Below are positions 1-11,558 of a stretch of DNA of 64,000 bases, one piece after another. A model generated the notes under the pieces. It was given only the letters and a program-made list of their open reading frames with translations. It searched no databases and was not told the DNA's origin. The position numbers and the translations under genes are program-made. Numbering within the stretch: the stretch's first letter is position 1; the number at the start of each line of letters is the position of its first letter. Source of the stretch: VAZQ01 sp963840535 (GTDB taxonomy: Bacteria > Pseudomonadota > Alphaproteobacteria > Rhizobiales > Xanthobacteraceae); contig CAWIZJ010000018.1 of NCBI GenBank assembly GCA_963840535.1, positions 1 through 64,000 on the forward strand. The letters are read 5' to 3'.

Positions 1-1
1 A

Positions 2-325
2 TCCCAGGCGACATGTCAGAATATTCTCGGCGAGACCGGCGAGGGCGATGTCACGGTCGCGTGCTGGGAGCCGGGCCAGATCAGCCCAAATCATTGCCAT
101 CCGAGTGCGACGGAGATTTATTTCTGTTTCGAAGGCGGTGGCACGATGCGGACGCCGCGGGAGACGATCGACATCGTACCGGGCTCCTTCGTCGTACACC
201 CCCCCGGCGAGCTGCACGAATACGTCAATGGGCCCCGTCGCACGCTACTGTTCCGCGTGCGCTACGGAGGTGACATGTCGAGCCGGCACTTCGAATGGCG
301 CGGTAATGCGGAGTGGCGGCGATGA
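2..325 (+). CDS. Cupin-domain protein, 5' end outside the window
   Basis: The reading frame is open from the window edge to a TGA, so only the C-terminal 107 residues or so are visible. Both cupin motifs are present. Motif 1 has two histidines and a glutamate within NHCHPSATEIYFCFEGGG. Motif 2 is GSFVVHPPGELHEYVN, which fits the classical G-x5-P-x-G-x2-H-x3-N pattern. The protein therefore probably forms a small beta-barrel binding a divalent metal through these side chains. The substrate cannot be read from the sequence. No start codon is visible, and no neighbour on the same strand gives functional context. Confidence 0.7.
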   Translation, partial: SQATCQNILGETGEGDVTVACWEPGQISPNHCHPSATEIYFCFEGGGTMRTPRETIDIVPGSFVVHPPGELHEYVNGPRRTLLFRVRYGGDMSSRHFEWRGNAEWRR

Positions 326-416
326 GCGCAGGACGCCGAATATTTCCGGCAGAAACCGCTGGAGTGAACTTCGACCGTGTCGCGTCGACGCGCCGTGTTC
401 AATTCGATGCGCCACC

Positions 417-972
417 CTATCGAGATGATGGCACCGGCGTAACCGCCGGGGGCGCACTCCAAGTTTTGTAGTCCGCCTCCCGATACGAGGCCTCCAGCTT
501 CTTCACGAAGGCCGCGATGGACCAGAGTTCCTGATCCGGGACCTGGATCAGAGCAAAGCCCGGCATGCCGGACATGTTGATGCCGTTCTTGATGACCCAG
601 AACAGTTGCTGCGCATCTCGCTGCTTGGCGACCTCCTTGAGATCGGGCGGATAGGGACGCATGCCCTCGGAGAATTTTTCCCAGTTGACGCCCGGCGCGC
701 CGTGACAAGCCGGGCAGCCGCGTACGGAGTAGGCGCGCGCGCGAGCCAGACCGTTGGCCGCATCGTCGAGCGACATCGGCGCTGACGGGGTTGCGTGTCG
801 TGCCACCGATGAACTCCGGATCCGGGCGAGCATCCACTTGACGATGCTCGGCTCCTCCGCCGTCGCGGCCACGTTGTGGTAGCCGCCGAAGAAGAAACTT
901 GCCGGCACCGATCGCAGCGAGGATTGCGAGAAAACCGATGAGTGCAAGGAATGCGCCGAATCCCATGGGCAA
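417..972 (-). CDS. Membrane-anchored monohaem cytochrome c (frameshifted)
   Basis: The N-terminus, starting MPMGFGAFLALIGFLAILAA, is a single hydrophobic anchor or uncleaved signal. The frame breaks near 893-900. The next frame continues with FFFGGYHNVAATAEEP and then a haem site, CPACH, around 702-716. A downstream NMSGMPGF carries the likely axial methionine. This is a class I cytochrome c fold of about 185 residues facing the periplasm, which should carry electrons for an unidentified dehydrogenase or oxidase. Joining the two frames needs one base of correction, so this may be a sequence error and not a dead gene. It is divergent from the redoxin gene, with a 13-bp tandem repeat between them. 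Confidence 0.72.
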
Positions 973-1061
973 CCTCCGGTCATGGCTCCGGTCGGGTTGG
1001 ATGGTAGCCCGAATGGAGCCTCAAAAGAACCGGCAGGTTCGACGACGGTCCAAGGCCCCAG

Positions 1062-1138
1062 GGGCTCGGTCCAGGGCTCGGGTCCAGGGCTCGGGTCCAG
1101 GGCTCGGGTCCAGGGCTCGGGTCCAGGGCTCGGGTCCA
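1062..1138. repeat. 13-bp tandem repeat, six copies
   Basis: The unit GGGCTCGGGTCCA is repeated five times without a mismatch at 1074-1138. A first copy at 1062-1073 lacks one G. The array lies between the divergent cytochrome c and redoxin genes and is not inside a credible coding frame. It is a candidate variable-number tandem repeat. Confidence 0.93.
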
Positions 1139-1224
1139 GTTCTTCACGCGCCCCGACAATCACGATAGCCTCGTCGGGAGAACGGCGGGCTCGACACCAC
1201 ACTTTGGTTCCTGGAGAACGGGTC

Positions 1225-1778
1225 ATGGCACTGACCGGCGCAAGCATCTGTGATTTCGGCTGGAAGGCACACGACTTCGCCCTCGAGGGCGTGGATGGCA
1301 GAACCTACTCGCTCGCCGACGTGCGCGGGCCGAAGGGCACGCTCGTCGTTTTCATCTGCAATCATTGCCCTTATGTGCGCGCGGTCATCCGCCGACTGGT
1401 CGAGGAAGTCAATGCGCTAAGGGTGATTGAAATCGGCACCATCGCGATCATGCCAAACGACACGAGAGTGGTCTCCAGGAGACTTCCTTTGCCAACATGA
1501 AGGCTTTCGCGAAGGAGCACGGCCTCACCTTTCCCTACGTGATCGACAAGACGCAGGACATCGCACGTGGCTACCGTGCGCAATGCACGCCCGATTTCTT
1601 CGGTTTCAACGCCAATGACGGACTGCCGTATCGTGGTCGGCTCGATGCAGGGCGCATGAGCCCCGCGCCGGGCGGACGCCGCGAGCTCTATGAGGCTATG
1701 ACGCAAGTGGCGCAAACCGGGGCCGGGCCCGAGCAGCAGACCGCCAGCATGGGGTGCTCGATCAAGTGGCGGGACTGA
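1225..1778 (+). CDS. Thioredoxin-like redoxin (AhpC/TSA family), frameshifted
   Basis: The protein begins MALTGASICDFGWKAHDFAL and carries the redox motif FICNHCPYV, an active-site CNHC, followed by AIMPNDT. After a frame break near 1465-1485 it resumes with FANMKAFAKEHGLTFPYV and then CTPDFFGFNA. The C-terminal MGCSIKW is typical of this family. The corrected length of about 184 residues matches cytosolic thioredoxin-family redoxins with a CxxC centre that reduce disulfides or peroxides. No signal peptide is seen. The partner and substrate are unknown. The ATG at 1225 is the first start that gives the conserved N-terminus. Confidence 0.75.
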
Positions 1779-1796
1779 GCAGGCCGGGATAGCGAG

Positions 1797-2940
1797 ATGA
1801 TCAAGAGCTTCCACGTCCTCTATGTCGGCCAGATCGAGCTCGACAATATCGGCGCTTGCCGGCACGCCGGCCAACGATCGCCGCTATTCCGACCAACGAC
1901 TGCAAGAGGTCTTTGCGATCGCACGTGACGTCGCGCAGACCATGGACCGGCTCGGATACGACGTGCTGTGGACGGCCGAGCACCACTTCCAGCGCGAAGG
2001 CTACGAGTGCATCCCCAATCTGATCCAGCTCGGGCTGTGGCTCGCCACCCAGACCGAGCGGCTAAAGTTCGGCTGCGCCTTCAACATCCTGCCGATGTGG
2101 CATCCGATCCGCCTGGCGGAGGATTTCGCGATGGCCGATATCGTCACCGGCGGGCGCATCATCATGGGGGTCGGCCGCGGCTACCACACCCGCGAGGTGG
2201 AGACGTTCGGGGCCCCGCTCCTCGACGCGGAGGCCAATCGCGAGCTGTTCGAGGAGCAGCTCCAGCTGCTGCTCAAATGCTTCAATGAAGATGCTTTCCA
2301 CCACAAGGGCAAGCATTACGAGTGTCCGCCGCCGGTCGACTACCGCGGCTATCGGCTGGCGGAGATCACCGTGGTTCCCCGCCCGAAGCACCGGCCGGTC
2401 AACATCTGGATGCCGATCGCGAGCGGCAAGACCATCGACCTGATGGCGCGCTACGGGCTCAAGGCGATGGTGACGCTCAATGGCGAACGGCTGCTCGACG
2501 AAATCATGCGCGCCTACAAGGCCGCATGCGAGCGGCACGGCCGCAAGAAGATGCTCGGCCAGGACATGGTGTGGGGTGCCGGCCTCTATCTCGCTCGAAC
2601 CGAAGAGGAAGCGATCCGCCGGCTCGAGCCTGCGCATGACGAACGTTACAAGTGGTTTGCGCCATTCGGCTTCGTGCGCTACGCCGACGAGCACGGCCGG
2701 CCCTGGGGCACGCCGGGCGCGCCGGCACGGGTGCCCTCGCTGCGCGACGGCATCAGGCAGAAGGCATGGTTTTGCGGTCCGCCGGCGCAGGTCATTGACG
2801 GCATCAAGTCGATTGCAGACAAATATCCCGGCCTCGAGAATTTCATGATCCATTGGGCCGAAGGTCTTCCGCCCGACGAATTCAAGGAGCAGCTCGCCTG
2901 GTTTGCCGAGGACGTCATGCCGGCGTTCAAGGAACCGTAA
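1797..2940 (+). CDS. LLM-class flavin-dependent monooxygenase (frameshift near the start)
   Basis: This is a luciferase-like (LLM) flavoprotein of about 380 residues. The ATG at 1797 gives MIKSFHVLYVGQIELDNIG, a plausible family N-terminus, but the frame slips near 1845-1860. From TPANDRRYSDQRLQEV onward the frame is continuous to the stop. Typical features are the LWTAEHHFQREGY stretch, MWHPIRLAEDFAMAD and GVGRGYHTREVETFG in the FMN-binding TIM barrel. Such enzymes use reduced FMN or F420 and oxygen, but the substrate is not predictable. It sits 19 bases after the redoxin gene on the same strand and 54 bases before a hydroxyacid dehydrogenase, suggesting a catabolic operon. Confidence 0.82.
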
Positions 2941-2994
2941 GTGCTCCCGCAGCGCCGGCCGGAGCCCATCCTCATCATCCGAGGACTGCACTGA

Positions 2995-4041
2995 ATGAAA
3001 GACAACGTCAAGCGCGTGTTCTACGTGCGCCAACTCGCCCATCCCTGCTATCTCGAGATCATTGCACAGCGGCCGGAAATCCGCATCGACAAGCTCGAGA
3101 ACGACACCCCGGACAGACTGCGCAGCCAATTCTCGGTGCTGCCCACGCCTATCAGATCGGCTCCGCGCGCGACGAGCTGCGGCTGCGTTTTCACGCCCAC
3201 CGCGACCTGCTCGCGCGCATGCCCAATCTGCTCGTGATTTCCACCGGCGGAGCCGGCTTCGATACCGTCAATGTGCGGACTGCACCGAGGCGGGGTGCTG
3301 GTGGTCAACCAGTCCGGCGGCAACGCCGATGCGGTAGCCTCGCACGTACTCGCCATGGCGCTGATGCTGTCGAAGCAGATCATCCAGACCAACCACGCCT
3401 TGCGGCGCGGCACGCTGCATGACCGCATGGCTTTCATCGGCAGCGATATCCATGGCCGCACCATCGGCATCGTCGGTCTCGGCAATGTCGGCCGCCGTGT
3501 GGCCGAGCTCTGTCGCGGGCTGTTCGGCATGCACGTGATCGCCTGCGATCCCTACCTCGACGACGCGACCGTCGCCGCCCGCGGCGCCGACAAGGTGACG
3601 CTCGACGAGCTGTTGCGGCGCGCCGACTTCGTCTCCATCAACTGCCCGCTCGACGAGACGACGCGCGGCATGATCGGGGCCAGGGAATTCGCACTGATGC
3701 AGCCGCACGCCTTTTTCATCACCACGGCGCGCGGCTTGATCCATGACGAGAGGCGCTGGCCGCGGCGCTGGAGGGCAAGCGGATCGCGGGCGCCGGGCTC
3801 GACGTCTGGGACCGGGAGCCGCCGCCGCCGAGCATCCGCTGCTGCAATTCAACAACGTGATCGCAACTCCGCATACCGCGGGCGTCACCCGCGAGGCGCG
3901 CGCCAATATGGGCAGGATCGCCGCCGAGCAGCTGATCATGACGCTCGACGGCAAGCGTCCGCCGCGCATCGTCAACCCGCAGGTGTGGCCGGCCTATGCC
4001 GAGCGTTTCGAGCGGACGTTCGGTTTCGCCCGCAGGATTAA
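2995..4041 (+). CDS. D-2-hydroxyacid dehydrogenase family protein, multiply frameshifted
   Basis: The pieces together make one D-isomer-specific 2-hydroxyacid dehydrogenase of about 350 residues. The N-terminus is MKDNVKRVFYVRQLAHPCYL. The substrate domain follows (STGGAGFDTVNV, then VLVVNQSGGNADAVA). The NAD-binding Rossmann segment GIVGLGNVGRRVAELC and the C-terminal PHTAGVTREARANMGRIAAEQ, with the catalytic-region histidine, are intact. Frame changes are needed near 3130, 3272, 3293, 3750 and 3831. Several are explained by a single missing base in a G or CCG run. Such enzymes reduce 2-oxoacids with NAD(P)H. The exact stop (4041 or later) is uncertain because of the breaks. Confidence 0.7.
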
Positions 4042-4057
4042 GTCGTCGTTTCGCAAC

Positions 4058-4434
4058 TCACCAATGCCCTCGGCGCCGGTTCCAGGCGTAGAGAGGTCGG
4101 CAAAGCGGTCGTAGACGAAACGCGTGACCGGCCGCAGCGAGCGGATGGCCGAGAAGGGCGGCGAGCCAGCGCTCACCCGGCGGCAGCCGCCAGACTGCGA
4201 TCGCAACATCGGCGCCGATGAGGAGGCGGCCGGATCCATCGGTGGCGTGAAGCCGGCGACGGACGTCGTCGAGCGAGACGCCATGAGCTGCGAGCGCATC
4301 CGGTTCGGCAAATTGATGTCGTGAAACGCGAGCTCGCCCGCCTCGACGGCAGCGATCAGCTGGTTGCGCTGGCGGGTGATGCCGGCATCGCAAACCGGAC
4401 AGCGCGAATTGTACCAGACCACCAGGCGCGACAT
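4058..4434 (-). CDS. DUF393 (DCC family) thiol-disulfide oxidoreductase-like protein, frameshifted
   Basis: The N-terminus MSRLVVWYNSRCPVCDAGI carries the CPVC redox-like motif typical of DUF393, also called the DCC family after its Asp-Cys-Cys signature. Later pieces in other frames are SLDDVRRRLHATDGSGRLLI, GADVAIAVWRLPPGERWLAA, VTRFVYDRFADL and a terminal LYAWNRRRGHW. Together they rebuild a typical protein of about 125 residues. At least two frame corrections are required. The biochemical role of the family is poorly known and is inferred to be redox from the CxxC. It converges with the hydroxyacid dehydrogenase upstream and is divergent from the DUF1330 gene. Confidence 0.65.
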
Positions 4435-4535
4435 GATTTCCTGCCGCCAAGCCTTTGGGGGGCGTCGCAAAATTATATAGGATGACGGGCTATCGCGCTG
4501 CTCGATAGCAAAGGACGCCAGGGACGGAGATCGCA

Positions 4536-4827
4536 ATGGCAAAGGCTTATTGGGTGGCGTGTTATCGTTCGATTTCGGACCGCGATGCCTTGGCCGAGTA
4601 CGCCAAGCTCGCGGGACCCGCGATCAGCGCAGCGGGCGGACGATTCCTCGCGCGCGGCAATGCGGCCAAGTCCTACGAGGCGGGCTCACCGAACGCATCG
4701 TCATCATCGAATTCGACAGCGTCGAAAAGGCGGTTGCGGCGCACGAGAGCCTGGATACCAGGCGGCGCTGAAGGTATTCGGCAAGGCCGCCGAGCGCGAC
4801 ATGCGGATCGTCGAGGGGCTGGCGTAG
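4536..4827 (+). CDS. DUF1330 small dimeric barrel protein, frameshifted
   Basis: The start MAKAYWVACYRSISDRDALA, followed by EYAKLAGPAISAAGGRFLAR, is the usual opening of DUF1330 proteins of about 96 residues, which form ferredoxin-like alpha/beta dimers. Two frame shifts are needed, near 4680 (into LTERIVIIEFDSVEKAVAAH) and near 4760 (into YQAALKVFGKAAERDMRIVE). A purine-rich GGGACGGAG precedes the ATG. No catalytic function is established for the family. The stop converges with the end of the Bug receptor gene on the other strand. Confidence 0.65.
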
Positions 4828-4832
4828 GGCGA

Positions 4833-5818
4833 CCACTCCATCCTGATGCCGGTCTTGCGCACGATGTCGCCCCAGCGCCTGCTCTCGGCGGCGATGAACG
4901 CGGAAAATTCCTGCGGGCGTGCCGAGCGGCAGCGTCATGCCCTGAGAAAGGAAGCGCTCGCGCACGTCGGCCGCCGCGAACGCCTTGCGGGTCTCGCCGT
5001 TGAGCCACTCGACGACGGCGCGCGGCGTTCCGGCCGGCGCCAGCAGGCCGAACCAGGGTCCGCCTTCGAGCTCGGGAAACCCTGCTTCCGCCATGGTCGG
5101 GACCTCGGCCACCGCCGCGAGCCGCTGCGGCGAGGCCACCGCCAGCGCCCGCACCTTGCCGGCGGCGAGTTGCGCGCGGGCCAGCGGCACGATGTCGAAC
5201 ATCAGCGACACGTGGCCGGCGACCGAGATCCTGGATGGCGGGCGCCGCCCCGCGATAAGGCACGTGAACGAGGTCGATGCCGGCGAGCTGCTTGAACTGC
5301 TCGCCGACAATGTGGCCGGAGGTGCCGTTGCCCTGGGAGGCGTAAATGAGCTTGCCCGGCTTTTCCTTGGCGAGGGCGACGAGCTCGCGCATGGACTGCG
5401 CGGGCACGGCGGGATGCACCACCAGGATGTTGGCCGATGCGACGATGTTGGTGACCGGCGCGAAATCCCTGATCCCGTCATAGGACAGCTTGCCGACGAG
5501 GTGCGGCAGAATCGCGTTGATCGAATGCATGCCGATCAACAGCGTATGGCCGTCGGGCGGGGCCTTCGCCACCGCCTCGGCGGCGATCGCGCCGGCGCCG
5601 CCGGTGCGGTTCTCGACCACCGCGGTCTTGCCGCCCTCGCTGAGCTTTTGCGCGAGCGTGCGCGCGGCCAGATCGGCGATGCCTCCGGCCGCAGTGGCGA
5701 CGACGATCCTGATCGACTGCGTCGGATAGGTCTGGGCCGATGCCGGGCCGGCCGCGAAGCCGAAGGCGGCGGCGATCACACCGACCATGATTCGGAATGG
5801 GGCGGCGGGTGGTCTCAT
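4833..5818 (-). CDS. Tripartite tricarboxylate transporter receptor (Bug family), frameshifted
   Basis: A signal peptide ending in GPASAQ leads into the Bug hallmark TYPTQSIRIVVATAAGGIAD, then AVVENRTGGAGAIAAEAVAK and the PDGHTLL segment. The frame breaks near 5235 and resumes with GHVSLMFDIVPLARAQLAAG and FGLLAPAGTPRAVVEW. It breaks again near 4900 before a C-terminal EFSAFIAAESRRWGDIVRKT. Bug proteins are periplasmic binding proteins that deliver carboxylates or amino acids to TctAB-type permeases, but many are orphans. No tctA or tctB is present in this window. The C-terminal end is placed by similarity only. Confidence 0.75.
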
Positions 5819-6177
5819 TGTGGTTCCCTCCTGCTGGCAGGACGGCTGCCTGGGGCATCGACGGTGCTAACGTCGCCTCCCACAAGCTTGGCGGCCGAGC
5901 TCGTGTTCAGCGCATCGAAATTCACTTATGAAATCTTCTCAACAAATGGGTCGGTCCACAAGACGACCGACTGGGCGGCTGGCCGGCGCAGACGGCGACA
6001 TTCCGACGCGCAAGCAACGACTCGACGCAGCTCGAGCTCCGAGAGCACCAGCTGCGACGGCGTCGAGCTCGGGTGAGGTGCCGGCTGGCATCCGATCAAC
6101 GGCCACGGTGAAGGGACGCCGGTGCAGGCCCTCGGCCGCGGTGGGGCAACGCGGCTTATGCCGCCCCACAAGCCCGT
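5819..6177. other. Intergenic region between a Bug receptor gene and rpoD
   Basis: The 359 bases upstream of the Bug receptor gene and downstream of rpoD show no convincing coding sequence on either strand. The short open frames lack recognisable motifs. The receptor promoter should lie near 5819-5900. The only clear structure is the hairpin next to the rpoD stop. Confidence 0.5.
6141..6169 (-). terminator. Hairpin just downstream of rpoD
   Basis: GTGGGGC and GCCCCAC form a 7-bp stem, with a possible inner GGC/GCC pair around TTAT. It starts about 8 bases after the rpoD stop codon. There is no T run after it on the minus strand, so intrinsic termination is uncertain and it may act with Rho or only protect the 3' end. 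Confidence 0.35.
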
Positions 6178-8307
<2,130 letters not shown>

Positions 8308-8544
8308 GCATTTTCTCCTGGAACGCCCGACCGAGGACGTCGAATCACCACATCCCCTACCCTATGCGGGGAGAATCGAACGCCCGAGAGGACCATGCCG
8401 ACCTCTGGGCAACCACCATGATTCGGACCCGCGGAGTGTCATCGGAGGCGCTTAAGCCCCGATTAACCCTCCATACCGCGAAAGCTCAAGGGTGACTGCG
8501 GTTCCCGCAGGTCCGGGTCCCATGAGCTTCCTCGTTTCCCGCAT

Positions 8545-10537
8545 TCACAAGGACCGCACCGGCCGTCCGGAGGAAACCCCGAACCCTTCGATCAAGGCTT
8601 CGGTTCCATCCAGGACCGCGAGCCGGGTCTTGATGTCCTGCAACCAGCAATAGTTGGCCTCGGTCGTCTCCTGTCCCAGCGCCTGTTCGGCATCCTTGAG
8701 CTCCTTAATTAGCGAATGCCACTGCCGATGCAAGGCAACAAGCTGCTTCCACGTGGTCAGCACGTCGTCGGGTGCGGCTTCGGAACCGGCGCCCCAGACC
8801 GAGGGGGTGGTAATAGCCTTCTGGATGCGCGTTGCAACCTCGGCGAGCCCCCGGCGCTCGAGCTCGGCAACCATGGCTTCTCCGTCCGACCCGCCGCCGT
8901 GTGCAAAGATGTCGATCAACTCGCCTTTCACTCTGGCGGCACCGGAATGGCGGAACTCGACCGCGGCGAGCTCCTCGAGATGCTCGTGCAGCAGCCAGGG
9001 GTGGTTGATGACCGCTTGCAGGATCAGGGCCTCGCGGCGCGGAATGGCGGCGCGGTGCCCCCGGTGGACCGGACTTACCGCAAGCTGGGGGCTCGCCACC
9101 ACATACGGCTCGCCGGATAGAGAGCGAGCAACAGATTGCGAGTAGCGATTGGAGCCTCTCCGGCCATTCGTCATTCGCCAATCGCTGTTCGCTCCCCTAT
9201 TCGCTGATCGCCATCCGCTGCGCGGTGTTCGGTTGACTCCCGGCCGCGCCTGGGCAGGCTCGTCGAACAGGCGCCGCAAACGGTCGCCGAACTCGCTGCG
9301 ATAGTACTTTCGCACGATATCGTCGCCGATTGCCGCGGTGACCTCGCCCAGGCGCGCCTCGAATGCAGCACGACGTTCGGGCGTATTGAGCTCACCGATC
9401 TCGGTCTCGCGCATCCAAAGCACTTCGGCGAGCGGGCGCGCTGCACCGATCACCTCGAGGATCGCCTCGCGTCCGCCGCTACGGGCAAGGTCGTCGGGAT
9501 CCTGACCCTCGGGCAAACCTGCGAATTTCAGGCTCTTTCCGGGTCTGAGCAGCGGTAACGCCAGGTCGACCGCTCGGTAGGCGGCCCGGCGCCCGGCCGC
9601 GTCGCCGTCGAAGCAGAGCGTAGGCTCGTCCGACATCCTCCACAGCAGCAGGAGCTGCTCGCTCGTGAGCGCGGTGCCCAGCGGAGCGACGGTTCCCTCG
9701 AAGCCGGCCTTCACCATGGCGATCACGTCGACATAGCCCTCGACCGTGATGACGGCGGAGCCCTTGTGGGCGGCGGCCCGTGCGGCTGCCATGTTGTAGA
9801 GGGTCGCACCCTTGTGAAAGAGCGGCGTTTCCGGCGAGTTGAGATATTTCGCCTGGGCATCCTTCTCGAGCGCGCGGCCGCCGAAGGCGATGACGCCGCC
9901 GCGCAGATCGGTAATCGGAAACATGACCCGATCGCGAAATCGGTCATAGGGCACCGGAATGTCCTCGCCGCCGACCAGCAAACCCGCTTCCACCATGTCT
10001 TCGGTCGAGATCCCGGCCTTGCCGAGGTGCTCCTTGAGCGCGAAGCGATCGGGCGGAGCATAGCCGAGCCGGAACCTGATCTGGGTCGCCGGATCGAGCC
10101 CGCGATCGGCGAGATAGCCGCGTGCCTTGGCGCCCGAACGGGAGGCGAGCGTCGCCTCGAAGAACTTCGCGGCCAGCTCCACGATGTCGTTGAGCGTTCG
10201 TCTTCGCTCGTCGAAGGCCTGGTCCTCACGCGAGACCTTGGGCAACGGACATGCCGGCCTCGGCGGCGAGCCGCTCGACCGCCTCGGGAAAAGACAGCCC
10301 TTCCGTCAACATCACGAAATCGAAAATGGTGCCGTTCTTGCCCGAGGAAAAGTCGAACCAGGCCATCTTCTGGTCGTTGACGAAGAAGGAGGGCGTCTTC
10401 TCCTTATTGAACGGCGAAAGTCCCTTCCATTCGCGCCCCGATTTCCTGAGCCGGACACGCCGGCCTACGACTTCCGAAACCGGAAGCCGCGCGCGCAGCT
10501 CGTCGAGGAATTGAGGCGGAAAACGCATTAGCCGCAC
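8545..10537 (-). CDS. dnaG: DNA primase DnaG, zinc ligands absent, one frameshift
   Basis: The N-terminus MRLMRFPPQFLDELRARLPV leads to EWKGLSPFNKEKTPSFFVND, the zinc-finger region of primase. The Cys and His ligands are replaced here (Ser, Asn, Phe/Asp, Ser). One frame break near 10235-10245 separates this from KVSREDQAFDERRRTLNDIV. The catalytic core follows, with the TOPRIM motif VITVEGYVDVIAM and CFDGDAAGRRAAYRAVDLAL. An Arg/Ser/Asn-rich linker precedes the C-terminal helicase-interaction domain (REALILQAVINHPWLLHEHL). The role is primer synthesis at the replication fork. Corrected length is about 664 residues. The break lies in an essential gene, so sequence error is likely. Confidence 0.95.
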
Positions 10538-10560
10538 CAGGTGATTCGCGGAACGGCGCC

Positions 10561-10618
10561 AGTATAGGCTCGGCCGGTCCGAGCGCCCGGCCGGGAGCGA
10601 TTGTCCCGGTTATCCACA
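10561..10618 (-). promoter_or_regulatory. dnaG upstream region: TATACT -10-like element and a perfect DnaA box
   Basis: On the plus strand 10610-10618 reads TTATCCACA, a perfect match to the DnaA box consensus TTATNCACA, about 73 bases before the dnaG start. Read on the minus strand, 10561-10566 gives TATACT, a good -10 candidate about 24 bases before the ATG. No strong -35 is visible. DnaA control of dnaG is an inference. Confidence 0.45.
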
Positions 10619-10774
10619 GGGCGGCCGCAGCTTGCCCGGGGTCATCAACCGGTCCTGCGACGCACCCGGGCGTCCCCGCTAGAATGCGCGTGCATCGATA
10701 CCGTTCGATCAGGAGCGCCGGCACGCTCGGCAATGCAGCACGCTGGTGTGGTCGCGCTCGGAGAATCACAGGCA

Positions 10775-11479
10775 ATGACCAGAACACAGAAGACATTCGT
10801 CCTGGTGCACGGCGCCTGGCACGGCGGCTGGTGCTGGCGGCGCGTCTCCGATCTGTTGGAGAAGCGCACCCACAAGGTGTTCACGCCGACCATGACCGGA
10901 TTGGGCGAGCGCTCGCATCTCATCGATTCCAGGGTCAACCTCGCGACCCACATCACCGACATCGTCAACATGATCAAGTGGGAAGGGCTCGAGGACATCG
11001 TGCTGGTCGGCCACTCCTACGGAGGCTTCATCATTTCGGGCGTCGCGGAGCAGATGAGCGAGGCGATCGGCTCGATCGTATTTCTCGATGCCTTCGTGCC
11101 CGAGCACGGGGACCGTCCAATGGACCTGACCGTGCGGCGCGATGCCATCGTGGCCTTGGTGCAGAAAGGCGAGACTTCGATGGCGCCGGTATCGGCCGCG
11201 GCGTTCCAGGTGAATGAAAAGGACCACACCTGGGTCGACAGCAAGTGCACCCCACACCCGTTGGCGACCTATTCGGACAGAATCACATTGACCGGCGCAC
11301 GCGACCGCATCGGCAAGAAAGCCTATATACGCGCCACCGGTTTCCCCAGCCCGCCGTTCGACGCCGCGCGCGAAAAGGTCAAGGGCGCCGGTTGGCGCGT
11401 CTATGAAATGCCTTGCGGCCACGACGCGATGGTGGACATGCCCGAACGGCTGACGGAGATCCTGCTCGAGGTGGCGTAA
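10775..11479 (+). CDS. Alpha/beta-fold hydrolase (esterase-like)
   Basis: This 234-residue cytosolic protein opens with TFVLVHGAWHGGWCWRRV, where HGAWHGG forms the oxyanion-hole loop. The nucleophile elbow is LVGHSYGGF, with Ser in GHSYGG. A C-terminal MPCGHDAMVDMPERL supplies the likely catalytic histidine. This pattern resembles the plant methylesterase / hydroxynitrile lyase-type subgroup of alpha/beta hydrolases (family knowledge). The substrate is unknown. Start 10775 is chosen because MTRTQKTFVLVHG gives the standard N-terminus; upstream residues in the same frame look non-coding. It stands alone between dnaG and the Bug receptor cluster. Confidence 0.85.
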   Translation: MTRTQKTFVLVHGAWHGGWCWRRVSDLLEKRTHKVFTPTMTGLGERSHLIDSRVNLATHITDIVNMIKWEGLEDIVLVGHSYGGFIISGVAEQMSEAIGSIVFLDAFVPEHGDRPMDLTVRRDAIVALVQKGETSMAPVSAAAFQVNEKDHTWVDSKCTPHPLATYSDRITLTGARDRIGKKAYIRATGFPSPPFDAAREKVKGAGWRVYEMPCGHDAMVDMPERLTEILLEVA

Positions 11480-11558
11480 CGGCGGTTGCGCTTCCGCAAT
11501 CTGTTGCTCCTGCCTGGACAAGGCGCGTGCGGAGACCCGAGTCGGCGTGATCCTCGGC

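Noticed and set aside
1062..1138. CRISPR array
   Set aside because: Units are contiguous 13-mers with no spacers between them.
8308..8544. Regulatory RNA or terminator between dnaG and rpoD
   Set aside because: No hairpin with T run or clear consensus site was found in this short interval.
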